From a beta proteobacterium AAP99 (GTDB taxonomy: Bacteria > Pseudomonadota > Gammaproteobacteria > Burkholderiales > Burkholderiaceae_C), in the NCBI GenBank assembly GCA_001295775.1, contig LJIA01000018.1:62001-126000 (forward strand): a stretch of DNA of 64,000 nt, in the 5' to 3' direction. The notes beneath the pieces are model-generated. The model saw only the letters and a list, made by a program, of their open reading frames with translations, had not been told where the DNA came from and did not search any database. A program made the translations under genes and the position numbers. Shown here one piece after another: positions 25,757 to 34,612 of the stretch (positions are counted from its first letter, which is position 1; each line of letters starts with the position of its first letter).

Positions 25757-26998
25757 ATGACCACATTGGGTACGCCGCTCTCGCCCAACGCCACGCGGGT
25801 GATGCTGCTGGGCGCAGGTGAGCTGGGCAAGGAAGTGCTGATCGCGCTGCAGCGCCTGGGCGTCGAGACGATCGCCGTGGATCGCTATGACAACGCGCCG
25901 GGCCATCAGGTGGCGCATCATGCCCACACCATCGCCATGAGCGATCCGGACGCGCTGCGTGAACTCATCCTGCGCGAGAAGCCGATGCTCGTCGTGCCCG
26001 AGATCGAAGCCATTGCCACGCCGGTGCTGCAGGAACTCGAAGCCGCCGGGATGGTGCGTGTGGTGCCCACCGCGCGCGCTGCGCGGCTCACGATGGACCG
26101 CGAAGGCATCCGCCGCCTGGCGGCCGAGACGCTTGGTCTGCCGACCTCGCCCTATCGATTTGCGGATTCCCTCGAGCAGCTCCAGGCCGCCATCGACGGC
26201 ACCGACGGCCAGCGCGCCATCGGCTACCCCTGCATCGTCAAGCCGGTGATGAGCTCATCCGGCAAGGGGCAGAGCAAGATCGACGGCCCGGATGATGTGA
26301 AGCCCGCGTGGGAGTACGCCATGGCGGGTGGCCGCGTGAATGCCGGGCGCGTGATCGTCGAAGGCTTCATCGATTTCGACTACGAGATCACGCAGCTCAC
26401 GGTGCGCGCCCTGGGCGAGGACGGCCAGGTGCAGACGCATTTCTGCGAGCCGATCGGCCACATCCAGGTCAGCGGCGATTATGTCGAGAGCTGGCAGCCC
26501 CACGAGATGAGCGCGCGTGCGCTCGCGGCGGCACGCGAGATTGCAAAGCGGATCACGGATGACCTGGGCACCGGCGCTGACGGTCAGCCCGCGGGCCTTG
26601 GGCTGTACGGCGTGGAGCTGTTCGTCAAGGGCGACCAGGTCTGGTTCAGCGAGGTCAGCCCGCGCCCGCACGACACCGGCATGGTCACGATGATCACCCA
26701 GTGGCAAAACGAGTTCGAACTGCACGCCCGCGCGATCCTCGGCCTGCCGGTGAACACGGCGCTCAAGAGCCCGGGGGCCAGCGCCGTGATCTACGGCGGC
26801 GTGGAGGCCGCGGGCATCGTGTTCGAGGGCGTGGAGCAGGCGCTGCGCGTGCCGAATTCAGAGTTGCGCCTGTTCGGCAAGCCGGAGAGTTTTGCCAAGC
26901 GCCGCATGGGCGTGGCGCTGGCCTTTGACAGTGACGTGGATGTGGCGCGCATCCATGCCAAGCACGCGGCCCGGCGGGTCAAGCCACGCGCGGTGTAG
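25757..26998 (+). CDS. purT: formate-dependent phosphoribosylglycinamide formyltransferase
   Basis: 413 residues, about 20 longer than the Escherichia coli enzyme. An ATP-grasp ligase that makes formyl-GAR from GAR, formate and ATP in purine synthesis. Family motifs are [12 protein letters not shown] at the nucleotide-binding N-terminus, [49 protein letters not shown] (ATP-grasp loop), [23 protein letters not shown] and [14 protein letters not shown] near the metal site. A GGGG element lies 6-9 bases before the ATG. It is convergent with the SnoaL-like gene across an A-T-rich repeat island. Confidence 0.96.
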   Translation: MTTLGTPLSPNATRVMLLGAGELGKEVLIALQRLGVETIAVDRYDNAPGHQVAHHAHTIAMSDPDALRELILREKPMLVVPEIEAIATPVLQELEAAGMVRVVPTARAARLTMDREGIRRLAAETLGLPTSPYRFADSLEQLQAAIDGTDGQRAIGYPCIVKPVMSSSGKGQSKIDGPDDVKPAWEYAMAGGRVNAGRVIVEGFIDFDYEITQLTVRALGEDGQVQTHFCEPIGHIQVSGDYVESWQPHEMSARALAAAREIAKRITDDLGTGADGQPAGLGLYGVELFVKGDQVWFSEVSPRPHDTGMVTMITQWQNEFELHARAILGLPVNTALKSPGASAVIYGGVEAAGIVFEGVEQALRVPNSELRLFGKPESFAKRRMGVALAFDSDVDVARIHAKHAARRVKPRAV

Positions 26999-27139
26999 GT
27001 GCCTGAAGAGTCGCGCCAGCGCTCGGTTAATTCAATTTCGGCCGCAATTTGCAGTGCACGGAAATCGGCCAAGATTGGCGGCTGGAAAGCGGAAAGTCGC
27101 TATTATTAATTCGAAAAAAGACGAAAATCGGCCGTTGAT
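26999..27139. repeat. A-T-rich intergenic repeat island between convergent genes
   Basis: This gap holds three CGGCC words in A-T-rich context (TTTCGGCC near 27037, CGGAAATCGGCCAA at 27059-27072, AAATCGGCC near 27125) and AAGCGGAAAGTCG at 27088-27100. CGGAAATCGGCCAA recurs exactly at 41447-41460, and AAGCGGAAAGTCG at 4089-4101. The base composition is clearly unlike neighbouring genes. No coding potential is seen. Confidence 0.6.
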
Positions 27140-27694
27140 CTAGGCAGATTTTCGCGCCGCAAAACGTTCCAGCCGCTTGGCAGCCTGCTCGCGCACCTTG
27201 TTCTGCAGGATCGGCGTCCAGCCCAGCAGCAGGCCGGGCAAGCCGAGGGCCTGTTGGCTCCAGCGCCAGAAGTTGAAGTCATCGACGTGGGTCTTGATCA
27301 GGCCATTCTCGAAGGTGAAGCGCGCTTCGATGATGTTGTGCACCGGCCGACCGCTGATCGAGAAGGTGTAGTCCGCCTCCCAGTGAGCGCGGCCCTGCTG
27401 CTCGTCAGCCTGCACGCGCTCGAACTCGATCTTGAAGTCCGGCCCGGCCTGCGAGGTCAGCATGCTCCACATCTGGCCGATGCGCTCGCCGCGCAGCTCG
27501 AAGGCCGGGTCGCGAAAGACCGCATCCGGCGCGTAGCAGGCGGCCATCGTCGCGGCGTCGCGCCGCGAGAAGGCGCAGTAGAAGCGCTTGATCAGCGCCT
27601 CGTTGCGGTGCAGCTGCGTGGTGGACACCGCGCAGGGGTCCGTGGTGCTGCCGGGCTGCGCCGGGTTCTTGGGGTCCAGTGTGCTGCTGTTCAT
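27140..27694 (-). CDS. SnoaL-like/NTF2-fold protein
   Basis: 184 residues. After an unconserved N-terminus of about 25 residues, the sequence follows the NTF2/SnoaL pattern: NEALIKRFYCAFSRRDAATM, CYAPDAVFRDPAF, a second sheet (RAHWEADYTFSISGRPVHN) and FTFENGLIKTHVDDF. Such folds serve as isomerases, small hydrolases or binding proteins; function here is unknown. It overlaps the upstream GNAT gene by four bases (ATGA), so the two are translationally coupled. Confidence 0.82.
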   Translation of the reverse strand: MNSSTLDPKNPAQPGSTTDPCAVSTTQLHRNEALIKRFYCAFSRRDAATMAACYAPDAVFRDPAFELRGERIGQMWSMLTSQAGPDFKIEFERVQADEQQGRAHWEADYTFSISGRPVHNIIEARFTFENGLIKTHVDDFNFWRWSQQALGLPGLLLGWTPILQNKVREQAAKRLERFAARKSA

Positions 27695-28239
27695 AGGAGA
27701 GCCTGCAGAAAGGCGCAGTCGAGCCAGCGGTCGAACTTGTAGCCGCCTTCGCGCATCACGCCGGCCACCTCGAAGCCCATGGCCTGGTGCATGCGGATCG
27801 AAGCGGCATTGCTTGCATCCACCACGCCCACCATGCTGTGAAAGCCGCGGGCCTTGGCATGGCCCATGATGTGGCGCATCAGCGGCCGGGCGATACCCTT
27901 GCCGCGGCAGTCTTCGCGCAGATACACGGAGTGCTCCACCGTGAAGCGCCAGCCTTCGCGGGGGCGGAAAGGCCCGTAGGTGGCGTAGCCGCCTACCGAG
28001 CCGTCGGCCAGTTCGGCCAGCACAAAGGGGTCGCCGGCGGTGTGCTTGGAGCTCAGCAGCGCCAACTGCTCGTCCAGGGTGCGCTCGGCGTACTGGTAGG
28101 TCGAGGTGCTGGTGCGCACCTCGGCGTTGTAGATCGCCAGCACGGCGGGCATGTCGTCCGCGCGTGCCTCGCGCAGGACCAGCGGGTCATTGCTTGCCCC
28201 GGGCGCGTGCGCGGGTTGGGTGCTTGAATCGGCCAGCAT
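27691..28239 (-). CDS. GNAT N-acetyltransferase, phosphinothricin/MddA type
   Basis: 182 residues from the ATG at 28239; the frame is open upstream, but conserved sequence begins near LVLREARADDMPAVLAIYN. GNAT features are EHSVYLREDCRGKGIARPLM (acetyl-CoA-binding motif A, R/Q-x-x-G-x-G/A) and SMVGVVDASNAASIRMHQAMGFEVAG. The R-x-STSTYQYAERT segment and the WLDCAFLQ end match the phosphinothricin/methionine-sulfone acetyltransferase subgroup. It likely acetylates a small amine or amino-acid analogue; the exact substrate is open. Its stop overlaps the start of the SnoaL-like gene. Confidence 0.88.
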   Translation of the reverse strand: MLADSSTQPAHAPGASNDPLVLREARADDMPAVLAIYNAEVRTSTSTYQYAERTLDEQLALLSSKHTAGDPFVLAELADGSVGGYATYGPFRPREGWRFTVEHSVYLREDCRGKGIARPLMRHIMGHAKARGFHSMVGVVDASNAASIRMHQAMGFEVAGVMREGGYKFDRWLDCAFLQALL

Positions 28240-28409
28240 GTGATCGAGTGTACGGCGCGCGGATTGCGGCGATGCAGCGTGTGCAGATTCGTCGCCACCG
28301 CTATGGTGCGGATGCTGCAGTTCACGCCTTGTTGCACCCGGCCGGCAGCTGAAACCATTCGAAGTTGCGCTCAAGCGCACCCATCATCCATCGCCCCCAC
28401 CCGCTGTCC

Positions 28410-29120
28410 ATGCCCGCCCTGCTTCCGGCGCCTGCCGTTCCGAAGGTCTCCGAAGTCCCCCATCTACCTGTCACCGCAGTCGACGGTGCGCTGGCTGATG
28501 TGCCGCGCATCCGGTTTCGCGGCTCGCGCCTGGCGCGTGCGCTGCTTCGCCTGTTCGGCTGGCGCGTGTACTTCGATGGGGTGCCTGGCCCGCATGGCGT
28601 GTTCATCGTTTATCCGCACACCAGCAACTGGGACTTTCTGGTGGGCATCCTGGCCAAGTGGGCCATCGGCTTTCCGGTGCGCTGGTGGGGCAAGGACACG
28701 CTGTTCGTGCATCCGCTCACGCGCTACACCCTCGGGCCCTTGATGCGCTGGTGGGGCGGGGTGCCTGTCAATCGCGCAGCCTCACAGGGTCTGATCGCAA
28801 GCACCGCACAGCAGATGAAAGCCAGCCCCTTCTTCTGGCTGGCGTTGGCACCGGAGGGGACGCGCAGCCTCAAGCCCTTCTGGAAGAGCGGCTTCTATCA
28901 CCTGGCGATGGCCGCGGGCGTGCCGCTGGGTCTGGCAGCGCTGGACTTCTCGCGCAAGGAAGTGCGGGTCACGCAGTTCATCGGCCTCACGGGCGACGCG
29001 GATCAGGACCTGCTGCGCATTCGCGCCTACTACGCGAGTTCTGTGGGCTGCAAGCCCGAACTGGCCGGGCCGATCGCGTTCCGGCCCGCCGATGCTACGG
29101 GCGCACAGCCCGAGCGATAG
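28410..29120 (+). CDS. 1-acyl-glycerol-3-phosphate acyltransferase-like protein
   Basis: 236 residues from the ATG at 28410; an in-frame TTG at 28365 is less likely. PlsC-superfamily motifs are present: HTSNWDF (catalytic His-x4-Asp), a long basic/aromatic insert (RWWGKDTLF, MRWWGGVPVNR), and LAPEGTRS (acceptor-binding). The family transfers acyl groups to lysophospholipid or related acceptors at the inner membrane; these short members are often unassigned. It is convergent with pckG and shares a bidirectional terminator with it. Confidence 0.85.
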   Translation: MPALLPAPAVPKVSEVPHLPVTAVDGALADVPRIRFRGSRLARALLRLFGWRVYFDGVPGPHGVFIVYPHTSNWDFLVGILAKWAIGFPVRWWGKDTLFVHPLTRYTLGPLMRWWGGVPVNRAASQGLIASTAQQMKASPFFWLALAPEGTRSLKPFWKSGFYHLAMAAGVPLGLAALDFSRKEVRVTQFIGLTGDADQDLLRIRAYYASSVGCKPELAGPIAFRPADATGAQPER

Positions 29121-29133
29121 TCCGCAAAAAACA

Positions 29134-29166
29134 AAACGGCGCATCGATCAGGCCGGTGCGCCGTTT
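29134..29166. terminator. bidirectional terminator between acyltransferase gene and pckG
   Basis: AAACGGCGCA (29134-29143) pairs with TGCGCCGTTT (29157-29166). On the minus strand the stem is followed by TTTTGTTTTTTG, a good T-run for pckG; on the plus strand only TTTGCGTTG follows. A second inverted repeat, GTGATCACG (29172-29180) with CGTGATCAC (29197-29205), lies between this stem and the pckG stop. Confidence 0.75.
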
Positions 29167-29212
29167 GCGTTGTGATCACGATCTGCACAACCAGACCGTG
29201 ATCACGCGGCCA

Positions 29213-31102
29213 TCAGACCGCCAATCGTGCCTCGATCTGTGCCTTCACTTCAGGCAATTGCGCGGGCAGCCTGTGTGCAAGTTGCGCAAAGAGTTCCTCG
29301 TGCAGCTTCAGCTCGGCTTGCCAAGCGGCGCGATCGATCGAGGTGACCTTGTCGAAATCCTGCGCGCTGAAGGGCAAGCCGGTCCAGTTCAGGTCTTCAT
29401 AGCGTGGCGAGATGCCGAACACGTGCTCGCTGCCGCCGCCGGTACCTTCGATGCGGTCGATCATCCACTTGAGCACGCGCATGTTCTCGCCGTAGCCCGG
29501 CCAGATGAACTTGCCGCTCATCTCACCTTCCGTGCCCTTACGGAACCAGTTGGTGGTGAAGATCTTGGGCAGCTTGGCGCCGGAGGCCTGGAGCCTTTCG
29601 CCGAGATTCAGCCAGTGCTGGAAGTAGTCGGCCATGTTGTAGCCGGCAAAGGGCAGCATGGCGAAGGGATCGCGGCGCACCACGCCGGTGGCGCCGGCTT
29701 GCGCTGCAGTGGTCTCGCTGCCCATGGTGGCGGCCATGTAGACGCCTTCGACCCAGTTGCGCGCCTCGGTCACCAGCGGCACGACCGTGGAGCGGCGGCC
29801 GCCGAAGATGAAGGCATCGATCGGCACGCCGGCGGGGTCATCCCACTGCGCATCCAGCGCCGGGTTGTTGGTCGCAGCCACAGTGAAGCGTGCGTTGGGA
29901 TGTGCAGCCTTGCGGCCGGCCTTGCCGTCTTCGGGCGTCCAGTCCTTGCCCTGCCAGTCGATCAGGTGTGCGGGCGCGCCGCCCGTCTCCTTCTCCATAC
30001 CCTCCCACCAGACGTCGCCGTCGTCGGTGAGCGCGACGTTGGTGAAGATCACGTCACGCTGCAGGCTGGCCATGCAGTTCGGGTTGGTCAGGGTATTGGT
30101 GCCCGGCGCCACGCCGAAGTAGCCGGCTTCCGGGTTGATGGCGTAGAGGCGGCCATCTGCACCCGGCTTGATCCAGGCAATGTCGTCACCGATGGTCGTG
30201 ACCTTCCAGCCCTCGAAACCGGCGGGCGGAATCAGCATGGCGAAGTTGGTCTTGCCACAGGCCGAGGGGAAGGCGGCAGCCACGTGGTACTTCTTGCCGG
30301 TGGGCGAGGTCACCCCGAGGACGAGCATGTGCTCGGCCAGCCAGCCCGGGCTACCGGAGGGCCGTTGGGCGGCTTGCCGGCCCATGGTGGAAGCAATCCG
30401 CAGCGCAAAGCACTTCTTGCCAAGCAGCGCATTGCCACCGTAGCCCGAGCCGTAGCTCCAGATTTCCCGGGTCTCGGGAAAGTGGACGATGTACTTGGTC
30501 GGATTGCAGGGCCAGGGGACGTCCTTATCGCCCGCAGCCAGCGGCTTGCCGACGGTGTGCACGCAAGGCACGAATTCGCCATCGGCGCCCAGCACGTCGT
30601 ACACGGCTCGGCCCATGCGCGTCATGATGCGCATGTTCACCGCCACATAGGGGCTGTCGGAGAGTTCGACGCCGATGTGCGCGATCGGCGAGCCCAGCGG
30701 ACCCATCGAAAAGGGCACCACGTACATCGTGCGGCCCCGCATGCAGCCGGCGAACAGGCCGTCCAGCGTGGCGCGCATCTCGGTGGGGGCCATCCAATTG
30801 TTGGTCGGGCCGGCGTCTTCCTTGTTCTCGCTGCAGATGAAGGTGCGGTCTTCCACGCGCGCCACATCGCTGGGGTCGCTCCACGCCAGGTAGCTGTTCG
30901 GACGCTTGGCGTCGTTGAGCTTGCGCATCGTGCCTGCGGCGACCAGTTCGCCGCACAACCGGTCATACTCAGACTGGCTGCCGTCGCACCAGTAGATGCG
31001 GTCAGGTTGCGTGTGGGCTGCGATCGAGTGAACCCACTCGATCAGCTTGGCGTGGCGAACCCAGTCGGGCGCGCTTACAGCGGGTTTCAAAACGGCGTTC
31101 AT
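29213..31102 (-). CDS. pckG: phosphoenolpyruvate carboxykinase (GTP)
   Basis: 629 residues from the ATG at 31102, preceded by AAGAGGT; the longer open frame has no ribosome site. It interconverts oxaloacetate plus GTP with PEP, CO2 and GDP for gluconeogenesis. GTP-type motifs are [15 protein letters not shown] (P-loop with the hyper-reactive Cys), [18 protein letters not shown], and NWFRKG near the end. Its length fits the GTP class, about 600-630. It is bracketed by two terminator-like hairpins: one after the stop and one directly upstream of the ribosome site. It is divergent from the D-2-hydroxyacid dehydrogenase. Confidence 0.96.
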   Translation of the reverse strand: MNAVLKPAVSAPDWVRHAKLIEWVHSIAAHTQPDRIYWCDGSQSEYDRLCGELVAAGTMRKLNDAKRPNSYLAWSDPSDVARVEDRTFICSENKEDAGPTNNWMAPTEMRATLDGLFAGCMRGRTMYVVPFSMGPLGSPIAHIGVELSDSPYVAVNMRIMTRMGRAVYDVLGADGEFVPCVHTVGKPLAAGDKDVPWPCNPTKYIVHFPETREIWSYGSGYGGNALLGKKCFALRIASTMGRQAAQRPSGSPGWLAEHMLVLGVTSPTGKKYHVAAAFPSACGKTNFAMLIPPAGFEGWKVTTIGDDIAWIKPGADGRLYAINPEAGYFGVAPGTNTLTNPNCMASLQRDVIFTNVALTDDGDVWWEGMEKETGGAPAHLIDWQGKDWTPEDGKAGRKAAHPNARFTVAATNNPALDAQWDDPAGVPIDAFIFGGRRSTVVPLVTEARNWVEGVYMAATMGSETTAAQAGATGVVRRDPFAMLPFAGYNMADYFQHWLNLGERLQASGAKLPKIFTTNWFRKGTEGEMSGKFIWPGYGENMRVLKWMIDRIEGTGGGSEHVFGISPRYEDLNWTGLPFSAQDFDKVTSIDRAAWQAELKLHEELFAQLAHRLPAQLPEVKAQIEARLAV

Positions 31103-31121
31103 GCAGACCTCTTGGATAAGA

Positions 31122-31202
31122 AAAAACGATTGGTAAGCTCGCCAGTCCGTCGAAGGCGGCCGCGTCTGAGCGGCCTTGCTGGCGGGCTTGCCAATCGTTT
31201 TT
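31122..31202 (-). terminator. long hairpin plus T-run in the pckG leader (possible attenuator)
   Basis: Arms 31122-31145 and 31179-31202 are reverse complements over 24 bases with two exceptions. Those two are G-U wobbles if transcribed as plus strand and A-C mismatches on the minus strand. A nested GGCCGC/GCGGCC stem sits in the loop. Read as pckG mRNA, the stem is followed by TTTTTT and then, after a short gap, by the ribosome site. No minus-strand gene lies upstream that it could terminate, so leader attenuation is a reasonable inference. Confidence 0.6.
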
Positions 31203-31420
31203 GGGTGCTTGAGCGGCCCGTCTCGGGCGCTGGACGGAATCGGGGTCTGCCCGATGTCCGGCTTGGACAACGCCTGCACAGGTGCGGCGTGATCTGAAGT
31301 GAAAACTGTAGCACGCAGCCCTTACATCGGCGCTTGTAACTACATTGACGAAAGTAGTGGTAATCGAGGCGGCGGTCCGACACGCCGCCGACGATTCCGC
31401 ACCGCACCACGCCTCGCGCC
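31203..31420. promoter_or_regulatory. divergent promoter region of pckG and the D-2-hydroxyacid dehydrogenase gene
   Basis: Together with the leader hairpin this completes a 318-base gap. It holds a palindromic TGTAACTACA-like segment near 31335-31345, a GGCGGCG/CGCCGCC inverted repeat (31368-31374 with 31383-31389) and an A-T-rich patch near 31290-31310 where promoters could lie. No gene is seen. Confidence 0.4.
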
Positions 31421-32431
31421 ATGAAGATCGCCATCCTCGATGACTACCAGGACGCCGTTCGCAAGCTGAACTGCTTCAGCCTGCTGGCCGGCCACGAAGT
31501 CAAGGTCTTCAACAACACGGTGAAGGGTATCGGTCAGTTATCGGTGCGGCTGCGCGATACCGAGGGGCTGGTGCTCATCCGCGAGCGCACTGCCATCACG
31601 CAGCAACTGATCGAGAAGCTGCCGAACCTGCGCCTGATCGTTCAGACGGGCAGGCTGGGGGCGCACGTCGATCTCGAAGCCTGTACGAAGCGTGGCATCG
31701 CCGTGGCCGAAGGCACGAGCGATGCAGTTGCCGCTGCGGAATTCACCTGGGCGCTGCTGATGGCTGCGATGCGTCGGATCCCGCAATACGCCACGGCGCT
31801 CAAGCATGGTGCGTGGCAGCAAAGTGGCCTGAAGTCCCACAGCATGCCCGCCAACTTCGGCCTCGGACGCCGTCTGGCAGGCAGCACCTTGGGGATCTGG
31901 GGCTTCGGCCGGATCGGTCAGCGAGTGGCGCAATTCGGTCAAGCCTTCGGGATGCGCGTGCTGATCTGGGGCCGCGAGGGCTCGCTCGAGCGGGCGCGTT
32001 CAGCAGGCTTCGAGGTGGCGGCCGCCAGAGAGGCGCTGTTCAGCGACAGCGACGTCCTGTGCCTGCACCTGCGCCTGAACGACGAAACGCGAGGCATCGT
32101 GAGTGCGGCTGACCTCCAGCTGATGAAACCGGACGCGCTTCTGGTCAACACAGCACGCGCGGAACTGGTCGCCGCCGATGCACTGGTTGGCGCGCTGAAC
32201 CGCGGGCGGCCCGGATTTGCAGCAGTTGACGTGTTCGAATCGGAACCGATTCTTCAGGGACACCCGCTGCTGCGTCTGGAGAACGCCTTGTGCACGCCGC
32301 ACCTGGGCTACGTGGAGCTCACGCACTATGAGCACTATTTCAGTGAGGCCTTCGCCCATGTGGCGGCCTTTGCTGCCGGCCAGCCCACCGGGCTCGCCAA
32401 CCCTCAGGCGTTGACGGTTCGTCGACGCTAA
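31421..32431 (+). CDS. D-2-hydroxyacid dehydrogenase, NAD-dependent
   Basis: 336 residues. The N-terminal and C-terminal catalytic segments (MKIAILDDYQDAV and the end) flank a Rossmann NAD domain with LGIWGFGRIGQRVA (GxGxxG, near 155). Catalytic residues: Arg in NTARAELV, Glu in FESEP and His in TPHLGY. It should reduce a 2-keto acid or oxidise a D-2-hydroxy acid in the cytosol; candidates include phosphoglycerate, glycerate or D-lactate. Length and sequence do not distinguish these, though a 336-residue form lacking an ACT domain argues against classical SerA. It is divergent from pckG. Confidence 0.88.
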   Translation: MKIAILDDYQDAVRKLNCFSLLAGHEVKVFNNTVKGIGQLSVRLRDTEGLVLIRERTAITQQLIEKLPNLRLIVQTGRLGAHVDLEACTKRGIAVAEGTSDAVAAAEFTWALLMAAMRRIPQYATALKHGAWQQSGLKSHSMPANFGLGRRLAGSTLGIWGFGRIGQRVAQFGQAFGMRVLIWGREGSLERARSAGFEVAAAREALFSDSDVLCLHLRLNDETRGIVSAADLQLMKPDALLVNTARAELVAADALVGALNRGRPGFAAVDVFESEPILQGHPLLRLENALCTPHLGYVELTHYEHYFSEAFAHVAAFAAGQPTGLANPQALTVRRR

Positions 32432-32626
32432 GACCCGTAGATGCGCTTCAAGTCACCGCGCGGCGGAACTTCTCCGCCGTCTGTCCGCGGGTCTGTTGTG
32501 TGGAGGCGAAATTCAGTTTCGGGTCTGGATGAACAGTGCAAGGTTCGTTACGCTTCACACTCGGCAACAGGATGTAACACCGCAGGGGGTGATCGTCCGG
32601 TCTGGTGAACTTGCCGAGCGTTGGGG

Positions 32627-33406
32627 ATGGACATGCTCACGAATCTGAATACCGGCCCGGCAACGGGCTCCGCAAGTGGTGGCGTCGATCTGAGCGCCCT
32701 CGGCAATGCGCTGGGCGCGGCGTTCAGTGCTCCCGCTCGCGCGGCAGAAGCCCAGGCACCGGCCGCGCTGCCGCAGGCGTTTGAATCGCTTGCGGCCCTG
32801 CTAGAACTGGTGGACTGCGCCATCCTGATCGTCACACTCGATGGCCACGCGCTGTTTTCAAACTCCCGCGCCCACAAGGAACTGCTCGTCCCCGGCGTGA
32901 TCGATCTGCAGGGCGGCACCCTACGCCTGTACCAGCAGGCTGTGAATGATCGCCTCGATTACGCGCTGAAAGCTGCCCGCTTGGGCAAGCGCAGCCTGAT
33001 CGTGCTGCCGACGCAAGGCGAACCCACGACCGTTGCCGTCTTGCCGCTGGCAGCTCGCTCCAACAGCGGTGAACCCTACGCCGTTGCGCTGGTGTCTGGT
33101 CGCACCGACATCGCCAGCCGCCCCGAAATTGTCATGTTTGCCCGCCACTTCGGCCTCACGCCGACCGAGGCGCGTGTACTCGACGCGCTGTGCGCCGGCT
33201 TCCGGCCGAAGGACATCGCGGAGCGCGAACAGGTGGCCGAATCCACCGTCCGCACGCACGTCAAGGCGCTTTGCACCAAGACTGGCACCGCGGGGATCCA
33301 GGACGTGCTGCGCATGATTGCGCGTCTTCCGCCCGTTGCTACGCGCGACGTGGCCTTGGCGGCCGGTGCGTCCGCCGCGCCGGCCCGGCCCCGCAAGCGC
33401 GTCTGA
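32627..33406 (+). CDS. LuxR-family regulator with N-terminal sensory region
   Basis: 259 residues from the ATG at 32627 (GGGG immediately upstream; the TTG at 32621 and the ATG at 32633 are alternatives). Residues about 55-160 resemble a PAS-like sensor (ELVDCAILIVTLDGHALFSNS). The C-terminal LuxR helix-turn-helix spans about 185-240 (FGLTPTEARVLDALCAG, RPKDIAEREQVAESTVRTHV). There is no receiver domain and no obvious autoinducer-binding domain, so the signal is unknown. It is isolated in its own transcription unit, ended by a strong terminator. Confidence 0.85.
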   Translation: MDMLTNLNTGPATGSASGGVDLSALGNALGAAFSAPARAAEAQAPAALPQAFESLAALLELVDCAILIVTLDGHALFSNSRAHKELLVPGVIDLQGGTLRLYQQAVNDRLDYALKAARLGKRSLIVLPTQGEPTTVAVLPLAARSNSGEPYAVALVSGRTDIASRPEIVMFARHFGLTPTEARVLDALCAGFRPKDIAEREQVAESTVRTHVKALCTKTGTAGIQDVLRMIARLPPVATRDVALAAGASAAPARPRKRV

Positions 33407-33430
33407 GCGCTGCGCACGCCGCAAAGCCCA

Positions 33431-33464
33431 AAGAAAAACGCCCGCGTCTGCGGGCGTTTTTCTT
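33431..33464. terminator. strong bidirectional terminator
   Basis: A perfect 15-bp stem (33431-33445 with 33450-33464) with a 4-base loop; the GC core CGCCCGC/GCGGGCG is flanked by A and T runs on both sides. It serves the LuxR gene (plus) and the cold-shock gene (minus). Confidence 0.92.
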
Positions 33465-33523
33465 ACTGAGACAGTGCAACTCGATCCGACGCTTCGGGCC
33501 GGCAGAACCGGCTCAGGCTGAGA

Positions 33524-34219
33524 TCACTCCTCGTCGTCGCCTGAACGATCGCGGTAGTCCTTGCGCGGGCGCTCGTTGAAGCGGCGCGGCTTGCGGTCCG
33601 CCGGCGCACCACCCGGGGGCGCACCAAAGCCGCCACCGCCACCACCCTCGCCACGCAGCGGAGCGCCCCAAGGCGTCCGGGGCGGGCGATCACCGAAGCC
33701 ACCGCCACCGCCTTCGCCACCACCACCGCCGCCGCCAAATCCGCCTTCGCGGCGGGGCGGACGATCACCAAACGGGCGGGGAGGACGGTCACCGAACTGA
33801 CGCGGGGGGCGGTCACCGAAGCCGCCGCCACCACCACCACCTTCGCGGGGCGGGCGATCACCCCAAGGGCGTGGGGGACGATCGCCAAAACCACCGCCGC
33901 CACCACCTTCACGGGGCGGACGATCACCCCAGGGGCGCGGGGGGCGGTCACCAAACTGGCGCGGCGGGCGATCGCCGAAGGGCCGTGCGCCACCACCACC
34001 ACCCTCAGGCACGGGATCCAGCGAGCGGATATTGGCAGCCTGCGGGCCCTTGGGGCCGTCCTTCAGGTCGTACTCGATGCGCTGGCCTTCGCGCAGGGTG
34101 CGGAAGCCGCCACCCTGAATGTCGGAGAAGTGGGCAAAGATGTCGTTGCCGCCCTCATCGGGGGTGACGAAGCCAAAGCCCTTGGACTCGTTGAACCACT
34201 TGACTACACCGGTCGGCAT
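33524..34219 (-). CDS. cold-shock domain protein with long GDRPPR/Gly-rich tail
   Basis: 231 residues. The cold-shock domain spans residues 1-67, with both RNA-binding motifs (KGFGFV, DIFAHF), so it should bind single-stranded RNA or DNA. Ordinary CspA proteins stop near residue 70. Here 160 further residues follow, containing nine GDRPPR repeats ([23 protein letters not shown]) separated by Gly-runs, ending in a charged tail ([11 protein letters not shown]). The tail looks disordered and RGG-like. The ribosome site AGAAAGG lies in a purine-rich leader. At DNA level the repeat region (about 33650-33990) is a chain of imperfect tandem units. Confidence 0.93.
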   Translation of the reverse strand: MPTGVVKWFNESKGFGFVTPDEGGNDIFAHFSDIQGGGFRTLREGQRIEYDLKDGPKGPQAANIRSLDPVPEGGGGGARPFGDRPPRQFGDRPPRPWGDRPPREGGGGGGFGDRPPRPWGDRPPREGGGGGGGFGDRPPRQFGDRPPRPFGDRPPRREGGFGGGGGGGEGGGGGFGDRPPRTPWGAPLRGEGGGGGGFGAPPGGAPADRKPRRFNERPRKDYRDRSGDDEE

Positions 34220-34612
34220 TGCGTTTGCCTTTCTCTTTCTCTATCTCTAACTGACTAACGGAGGACGTTGTGCGGCCCCGTAAACGTCATAAGGGGAGTT
34301 TGCGGCCGCGGGTTGATGCACACGCTTGGGAGTCTGGGCTGTTGCGGGATGAATCTCTTGCCTGACCGGGCGCCTTGCGCAACGCATCTTCAAGCCGGAA
34401 ACCGGATTGGCCGGATAAGCCAGACCGTACCGCTGCTCTTGAAGACACTTCCAATCCATGTTAGCGGTCGTGTTGCACTGCTGCAAACAGTTTGCTCTGT
34501 AGTGCATTCCAGTGCGGGACTTCCCTGATGAGGGTGTCTTGCGCGTGCCATGATGCGGGGCTGCCCCGCATACCCGGCGGGGTACCTCATGCATCCCCAC
34601 CCAAGGAAGCCC
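34220..34612. promoter_or_regulatory. 393-base gap: csp leader and ptrB promoter
   Basis: No gene is seen. The side next to the cold-shock gene would give a long mRNA leader, as is usual for csp genes, with an inverted repeat TCTTCAAG/CTTGAAGA (34387-34394 with 34438-34445) around a CCGG-rich centre. Next to ptrB, CCCCGC (34564-34569) can pair either with upstream TGCGGGG (34554-34560) or with downstream GCGGGG (34577-34582), giving alternative hairpins. Confidence 0.45.

Noticed and set aside
28658-31297. Plus-strand open frame of 879 codons opposite pckG
   Set aside because: Antisense shadow; it also crosses the acyltransferase gene out of frame and the clear terminator at 29134-29166.
33650-33990. 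Regular DNA repeats that could suggest a CRISPR array
   Set aside because: They are imperfect, in frame and encode the GDRPPR/Gly repeats of the cold-shock protein. There are no unique spacers or cas genes.
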